This document shows positions 59,923 through 64,000 of a stretch of DNA of 64,000 bases, in pieces. Each line of letters starts with the position of its first letter. Position 1 is the first letter of the stretch. The translations under genes and the position numbers were made by a program. The notes below the pieces were generated by a model. That model had not been told where the DNA came from, did no database searches, and was given only the letters and a program-made list of their open reading frames with translations. Origin of the DNA: Caulobacteraceae bacterium (lineage in GTDB: Bacteria > Pseudomonadota > Alphaproteobacteria > Caulobacterales > Caulobacteraceae); the NCBI GenBank assembly GCA_947475735.1, contig CANJLQ010000015.1:49509-113508 (forward strand). Reading direction: 5' to 3'.

Positions 59923-60954
59923 TTACGCCGCCCGCGCTTCGGTGCCCAATGACATCGGCCGCAGGTCCAGCAGGGCGAACAGGGCCGCGTCGGCGTCCTC
60001 GCCCGGGTTGGACGTGGTCAGCAGACGCCCGCCCACGAAGATGGAGTTCGCGCCTGCCAGGAAGCACAACGCCTGCAGCTCGTCGCTCATGCCCTCGCGC
60101 CCGGCCGAGAGCCGCACCATGGCCTTGGGGCAGACCAGCCGGGCGACGGCGACGGTACGGACGAACTCGATCGGGTCGATCTCCCCTTCGCGCTTGACGC
60201 GGTCGCCCAGCGGCGTGCCGGACACAGGCACCAGGGCGTTGACCGGCAGGCTGTCGGGATGTTCGGGCAGGGTGGCCAGCGCATGCAGAAGCCCCGCGCG
60301 ATCGCGGCGGCTCTCGCCCATGCCGACGATCCCGCCGCAGCAGGTCTTCATGCCGGCCGACCGGACATGCTCCAGCGTGTCCAGCCGGTCCTGATAGGTC
60401 CGGGTCGTGACGACGTCGGCGTAGTAGTCCGGCCCGGTGTCGAGGTTGTGGTTGTAGTAGTCCAGCCCGGCGTCCTTCAGCTGACGCGCCTGATCCGCCG
60501 TCAGCATGCCCAGCGTCGCGCAGGTCTCCAGCCCCAGGGCCTTCACACCGGCGATCATGGTGGCCAGTTTGGGCGTGTCCCGGTCCTTGAGCTCCCTCCA
60601 GGCCGCGCCCATGCAGAAGCGCGACGCCCCGCCCGCCTTGGCCGCCATGGCCTCGGCGATGACCGAGGTCGCGTCCATCAGCTTCTCGGCCTTCAGGCCG
60701 GTGTCGAAGGCTGCGGACTGGGAGCAGTAGCCGCAGTTCTCGGCGCAGCCTCCGGTCTTGATCGACAGCAGCTGGGAGGTCTGGACCTCGGACGGGTCGA
60801 ACCAGCGCCGGTGCACGGTCGCCGCCTGGAACACCAGGTCCATGAAGGGCCTTGCGAACAGGGCCTCGACTTCGGTGAGGGTCCAGTCGTGGCGGGGGAG
60901 GTGAAGGGGGTGATTGGTGGTTGGTGACTGGTGGTTGAGGAGAGGTGGGGACAT
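59923..60954 (-). CDS. bioB: Biotin synthase
   Basis: 343 residues. The radical-SAM cluster [11 protein letters not shown] (about 70-80), [27 protein letters not shown] and the [2Fe-2S] ligands including R in MVRLSAGRE are all present. BioB makes biotin from dethiobiotin. The first about 17 residues ([11 protein letters not shown] and around) are encoded by the heptad repeat arm of the S23 element. The ATG at 60954 overlaps the S23 stop (TGATG); no other ATG is near. Confidence 0.92.
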   Translation of the reverse strand: MSPPLLNHQSPTTNHPLHLPRHDWTLTEVEALFARPFMDLVFQAATVHRRWFDPSEVQTSQLLSIKTGGCAENCGYCSQSAAFDTGLKAEKLMDATSVIAEAMAAKAGGASRFCMGAAWRELKDRDTPKLATMIAGVKALGLETCATLGMLTADQARQLKDAGLDYYNHNLDTGPDYYADVVTTRTYQDRLDTLEHVRSAGMKTCCGGIVGMGESRRDRAGLLHALATLPEHPDSLPVNALVPVSGTPLGDRVKREGEIDPIEFVRTVAVARLVCPKAMVRLSAGREGMSDELQALCFLAGANSIFVGGRLLTTSNPGEDADAALFALLDLRPMSLGTEARAA

Positions 60955-61366
60955 CAGCTGTCTTTGCGTCTTTTCAGCGAGGCGGCGAGGGATACGAGTA
61001 TCCGGCTGATCCGGTCAGCAGGGGTCAGCACGGTTTCGGTCTGGGTGGTGTCGAGGTAGCCCAATCTGGAGGCGATCAGAAGCTGTGTTTCGGCTTCCGC
61101 CAGCGATCCGCGCGCCATTCCGATGAACTGAAGGAACTCGCCCGTGCCTCTGCGGGCGGCACCCTCCGCGATGTTGGAAGCAACAGAGACCGCTGCCCGT
61201 CGCACTTGGCTGGTCAATCCAAATCGCTCGTCGGATGGCCAAGTCGATGTGGCACGATAGATCGTCTCCACCTAGTCCACCGAGAGCTTCCAAACATCGA
61301 GGTCGCGATATCCGAACACGCCCTCCGCCATCCCCGCGACCTCCCAATCACCAATCACCAGCCACC
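60909..61366. mobile_element. Heptad-armed element carrying a four-helix-bundle gene
   Basis: Four GGTGRYT heptamers at 60909-60936 and three on the opposite strand at 61346-61366 flank the S23-type gene. Arms are imperfect inverted repeats. The element lies between the amidohydrolase stop and bioB; its left arm is inside the bioB reading frame. The same heptad design without a gene occurs at 12367 and 31033. No transposase is encoded. Its boundaries are inferred from the repeats. Confidence 0.65.
60954..61331 (-). pseudogene. S23-type four helix bundle protein, interrupted by TAG
   Basis: Reading from the ATG at 61331, the frame GYRDLDVWKLSVD then TAG (61272-61274) then VETIYRATSTWPSDERFGLT continues to the TGA at 60954. 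The two parts join as one four-helix-bundle (23S rRNA intervening-sequence type) protein of 125 codons, with the TAG at the place of a Leu codon (TTG to TAG). The GTG right after TAG could restart translation, giving a 105-residue protein that lacks the first helix. I call it a probable pseudogene; a sequencing error or restart is possible. Confidence 0.85.
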
Positions 61367-62689
61367 CTACTCCTCGTGCTTGTAGACCCTGCCGTCGCGC
61401 ATCACGAAGTCGACATCCGTCAGCACGGTCACGTCCGACAGGGGATCGCCGTCGACCGCGATCAGGTCTGCGCGGCGGCCGGGCTCCAGCGTGCCCACCT
61501 CTTCGGCGAGACCCAGCAGATCTGCGGCGTTGACGGTGGCGGCCTGGATCGCGCCCATGGGCGTCATGCCGTGCTGGACCATCAGTTCGAACTCGTCGGC
61601 GTTGCGGCCATGCAGAGACACGCCAGCATCGGTGCCGAAGGCGATGGGCACACCCGCGGGCACGGCGCGCTCCAGCGACTGGCCGGTGATCTCGATGCGC
61701 CAAAGGATCTTGGGCAGGACCTCGGCCGAATAGGCGTTCGGATCCGCCGCCAGACGCGCGCGATAGCCGTTCACCGTCGACAGGGTCGGCACATAATAGG
61801 CCCCTGAACGGCGGAACAGAGCGATCGTCTCATCGTCGAAAATGGTGCCGTGCTCGATCGAGTCCGCGCCGAGCCGCAGCGCCAGGGCGATGCCGTCCGC
61901 CCCGTGCGCGTGGACCGCGACCTTCTTGCCGTACAGGTGGGCGGTCTCGATCAGGGCGCGGGCCTCGTCCTCGAACATCTGGGCGCCCAGGCCCGCGCCG
62001 ATGCGGCTGTTCACCCCGCCGGTCGTGGCGATCTTGATGACGTCGGCGCCCCGGCTGATCTGGAGCCGCACCGCCTCGCGGCACGAGCCGACGTCGTCGC
62101 AGACGTTGGCGTGGTCGGTGTGTTCGCGCAGTTCGTCGTTCAGACCGTTCCTGCCGTCCATATGGCCCGAGGTCGTGGAGATGCTGACGCCGGCGTCGAT
62201 GATGCGCGGTCCGGCGATGGCGTGGCGGCCGGTGGCGTCGCGCAGGGCCAGGGTCACCCCGGCGTCGTCGCCCAGGTTCCGCACCGTGGTGAAGCCGGCC
62301 ATCAGAGTGGCCCGCGCATTCTCCGCCGCGCGATAGGCGGTGGTCGGCACGCTTTCGGTGAACTGGGCGATCAGGCCCGCCTGCCCCGCCTGGCTGGTGC
62401 CCAGGTGAACATGGCTGTCGATCAGGCCGGGCAGGACGAAGCGATCGGACAGATCGACGACCTCGGCGCCCGGAAAGGCCTCGGCCCCGACCAGCCCGTC
62501 GCGCACCTCGACCACACGGCCGTCGCGGATGACCACCGTGGACGGACCGCGCGGTGCCTGGCCTGGGCGATCCAGCAGGCGTCCGGCCTGAACCAGGGTG
62601 ATCGACCCGGCGGGCGGCGCGGCATCCTGGGCAGCGGCGGCCCCCGCGAGCAGCAGGCTTAGCGCGGCGGCAGCGATGATCGGCTTCAT
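61367..62689 (-). CDS. Secreted metal-dependent amidohydrolase
   Basis: 440 residues. A signal peptide (about 1-20) is followed by an amidohydrolase barrel: DSHVHLG (HxH), ATTGGVNSRIG (carboxylated Lys or equivalent region), HAHGADG, DSIEHGT and FGTDAGV with the catalytic Asp. It resembles imidazolonepropionase- and prolidase-like hydrolases acting on amide bonds in the periplasm. Start 62689, with GGGAGGGACC upstream; the longer frame to 62722 lacks a signal. IS3 lies 40 nt upstream of its start. Confidence 0.88.
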   Translation of the reverse strand: MKPIIAAAALSLLLAGAAAAQDAAPPAGSITLVQAGRLLDRPGQAPRGPSTVVIRDGRVVEVRDGLVGAEAFPGAEVVDLSDRFVLPGLIDSHVHLGTSQAGQAGLIAQFTESVPTTAYRAAENARATLMAGFTTVRNLGDDAGVTLALRDATGRHAIAGPRIIDAGVSISTTSGHMDGRNGLNDELREHTDHANVCDDVGSCREAVRLQISRGADVIKIATTGGVNSRIGAGLGAQMFEDEARALIETAHLYGKKVAVHAHGADGIALALRLGADSIEHGTIFDDETIALFRRSGAYYVPTLSTVNGYRARLAADPNAYSAEVLPKILWRIEITGQSLERAVPAGVPIAFGTDAGVSLHGRNADEFELMVQHGMTPMGAIQAATVNAADLLGLAEEVGTLEPGRRADLIAVDGDPLSDVTVLTDVDFVMRDGRVYKHEE

Positions 62690-62792
62690 GAGGTCCCTCC
62701 CGTTTGCGGCCAAGTTAGGCACGGCTGATGACGTGACCCCCTGAAACTCCTCCAGGAATAGCTAGAGTCCGCCCCCTGAAAGGACGGACAGA

Positions 62793-63059
62793 ATGAAGCG
62801 ATCACGGTTCACGGAAGAGCAGATCATCGGGATCCTGCGTGAGCAGGAGGCGGGCGTCGCGACGGCGGAGGTCTGCCGGCGTCACGGGGTCAGCTCGGCG
62901 ACCTTCTACAAGTGGAAGGCCAAGTTCGGCGGCATGGACGTGTCGGAGGCTCGGCGTCTGAAGGCGCTGGAGGACGAGAACACCAAGCTGAAGCGGATGC
63001 TGGCGGACGCGATGCTGGACAACGTCGCGCTGAAGGATCTGCTGGGAAAAAAGTGGTGA
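62793..63059 (+). CDS. IS3-family transposase OrfA
   Basis: 88 residues with an N-terminal helix-turn-helix ([20 protein letters not shown] and [20 protein letters not shown]) and a C-terminal leucine-rich coiled coil. This is OrfA of the IS407 group, which binds the element ends. The frame ends in TGA just after the A6G slippery run. Confidence 0.95.
   Translation: MKRSRFTEEQIIGILREQEAGVATAEVCRRHGVSSATFYKWKAKFGGMDVSEARRLKALEDENTKLKRMLADAMLDNVALKDLLGKKW
63047..63053 (+). promoter_or_regulatory. Programmed -1 frameshift heptamer A6G
   Basis: AAAAAAG at 63047-63053 read as A AAA AAG in the orfA frame, 4 nt before the orfA stop. Slipping back one base leads into orfB, giving the OrfAB transposase. 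Confidence 0.85.
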
Positions 63060-63982
63060 CGCCCGCTGCGCATCGAGAGGCGGCGGCGCACCTGCAGTCG
63101 GTCTACGAGATGAGCGAGCGGCGGGCGTGTCGGGTGCTGGGCACCGATCGGGCGAGCGTTCGCTATCGGGCCACAAGGCCGGATGACGGCGTCCTGCGGG
63201 ATCGGTTGAAGGCGTTGGCCCAGGAGCGCCGGAGGTTCGGCTATCGACGTCTACACGTGATGCTTCGGCGCGAGGGGCATGCGGTCAACAAGAAGCGGGT
63301 CCAGCGGATCTATCGGGAGGAAAGGCTGACGGTGCGCAGGCGCGGCGGTCGAAAGCGGGCCATGGGCACGCGACGTCCGCTGGAGATCCCTCTGGTCGCC
63401 AATCAGCGCTGGTCGCTGGACTTCGTGTCCGACCAGCTCACCGACGGCCGGCGCTTCCGCATCCTGACCGTGATCGACAACTGCACCCGCGAGTGCCTGG
63501 GGCTGGTGGCCGATACCTCGCTGTCGGGCGCACGGGTCGCGCGCGAGCTGGACGTCATCATCCAGCAGCGCGGGCGTCCGGAGACCATCGTCAGCGACAA
63601 CGGTACGGAGCTGACCTCGAACGCCATCCTGTCCTGGGCAGATGATGCGGCGGTAGGCTGGCACTACATCGCGCCGGGCAAGCCTCAGCAGAACGGCTTC
63701 AACGAAAGCTTCAACGGCCGCCTGCGCGACGAGCTGTTGAACGAGACGCTGTTCCGGTCCCTCCCGCATGCCCGGCTCGTGCTGGACGCCTGGCGGCGCG
63801 ACTACAATGAAACCCGGCCGCACTCGAAGCTGGGATGGCTGACGCCCGAGGCCTACGCAAAGGCGCTCACCGGACACATCGGCCGGCCTGCTGCGCGGGT
63901 TGATGGCTGCGCAGACCGGCCTCTTGCCACCCCAGCCAATCACGGCTCAGATCAACCAAGGACTCTCGTTATGGCTGGATGA
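63056..63982 (+). CDS. IS3-family transposase OrfB (integrase catalytic domain)
   Basis: 308 residues if begun at GTG 63056, in the -1 frame to orfA. The DDE residues are Asp in [10 protein letters not shown], Asp in IVSDNGTEL and Glu in [14 protein letters not shown]. All three are intact, so the element may be active. OrfB alone has only a GTG near the overlap, so most product is probably the frameshift fusion. Confidence 0.93.
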   Translation: MTPAAHREAAAHLQSVYEMSERRACRVLGTDRASVRYRATRPDDGVLRDRLKALAQERRRFGYRRLHVMLRREGHAVNKKRVQRIYREERLTVRRRGGRKRAMGTRRPLEIPLVANQRWSLDFVSDQLTDGRRFRILTVIDNCTRECLGLVADTSLSGARVARELDVIIQQRGRPETIVSDNGTELTSNAILSWADDAAVGWHYIAPGKPQQNGFNESFNGRLRDELLNETLFRSLPHARLVLDAWRRDYNETRPHSKLGWLTPEAYAKALTGHIGRPAARVDGCADRPLATPANHGSDQPRTLVMAG

Positions 63983-64000
63983 GAAACGGGGGTCACGTCA

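Larger units (their letters stand above)
62729..64000 (+). mobile_element. IS3-family insertion sequence (IS407 group), right end at window edge
   Basis: The left end TGACGTGACCCCC (62729-62741) is matched by the inverted complement at the right edge (63988-64000). Between are orfA and orfB of the IS3 type. The length of 1272 bp suits IS3 elements. The right flank is outside the window, so a target duplication cannot be checked; the left flank is CTGA. Confidence 0.9.

Noticed and set aside
1..64000. tRNA or rRNA genes
   Set aside because: I scanned the larger gaps and saw no cloverleaf-like or rRNA-like sequence, though a dedicated search could still find one.

Overview
The window is a high-GC, gene-dense chromosomal segment of an alphaproteobacterium. 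It most likely comes from Caulobacteraceae, with Brevundimonas or a close relative the best guess. The placement rests on gene content rather than a database hit: the cell-cycle regulator GcrA, a PodJ-type polar organiser, a nepR-sigT-histidine kinase operon divergent from phyR, CcrM-type GANTC sites clustered upstream of gcrA, and an infC gene that appears to start with ATT. Nearly all of it reads as ordinary chromosome. The one clear transposon is an IS3-family element at the right edge (62729 to at least 64000).

Layout: 1-7.5 kb holds a truncated glycosyltransferase 9, an alpha/beta hydrolase, an M23 peptidase and a YdbH-YnbE-YdbL envelope operon. 7.5-15.4 kb holds an orphan C5 cytosine methyltransferase, small lipoproteins, an acyltransferase, a CHAP protein, a CorA-like transporter, an LpxR-like protein and an MFS symporter. 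15.4-19 kb is the general stress response locus; the intergenic region between nepR and phyR carries back-to-back GGAAC-N16-CGTT promoters, and similar sites precede other stress-type genes in the window. 19-25 kb holds rplT, rpmI, an MFS pump, an S9 peptidase, infC and dapE. 25-35 kb holds a cupin, MFS, dCTP deaminase, apaG, gcrA, an ABC permease, argD and argF. 35-47 kb holds podJ, a TauE/SafE exporter set, the ligase-associated helicase/PdeM pair and a DinG-like helicase. 47-62.7 kb holds a flavin oxidoreductase, a Crp-type regulator, a YciF-type ferritin-like protein, LOG and CAP proteins, fadA/fadB, hydrolases, an ABC ATPase that may partner the distant permease, bioB and an amidohydrolase.

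The most unusual content is a set of repeat-armed elements. One type has ends built from imperfect nonamers containing CAC and beginning GGTTCATCAC. One copy encloses a GxxExxY nuclease-like gene and separates argD from argF; a second, with an 8-nt centre, lies between fadA and fadB. Another type has ends built from heptamers (AGGGATT, GGTGATT, GGTCTTA). Two copies are ORF-less hairpins and one encloses an S23-type four-helix-bundle gene that is interrupted by a TAG codon and whose far arm supplies the annotated N-terminus of BioB. Separately, several paired-hairpin (REPIN-like) elements sit between genes. One of 153 bp lies in frame inside the Lhr-like helicase, adding exactly 51 codons.
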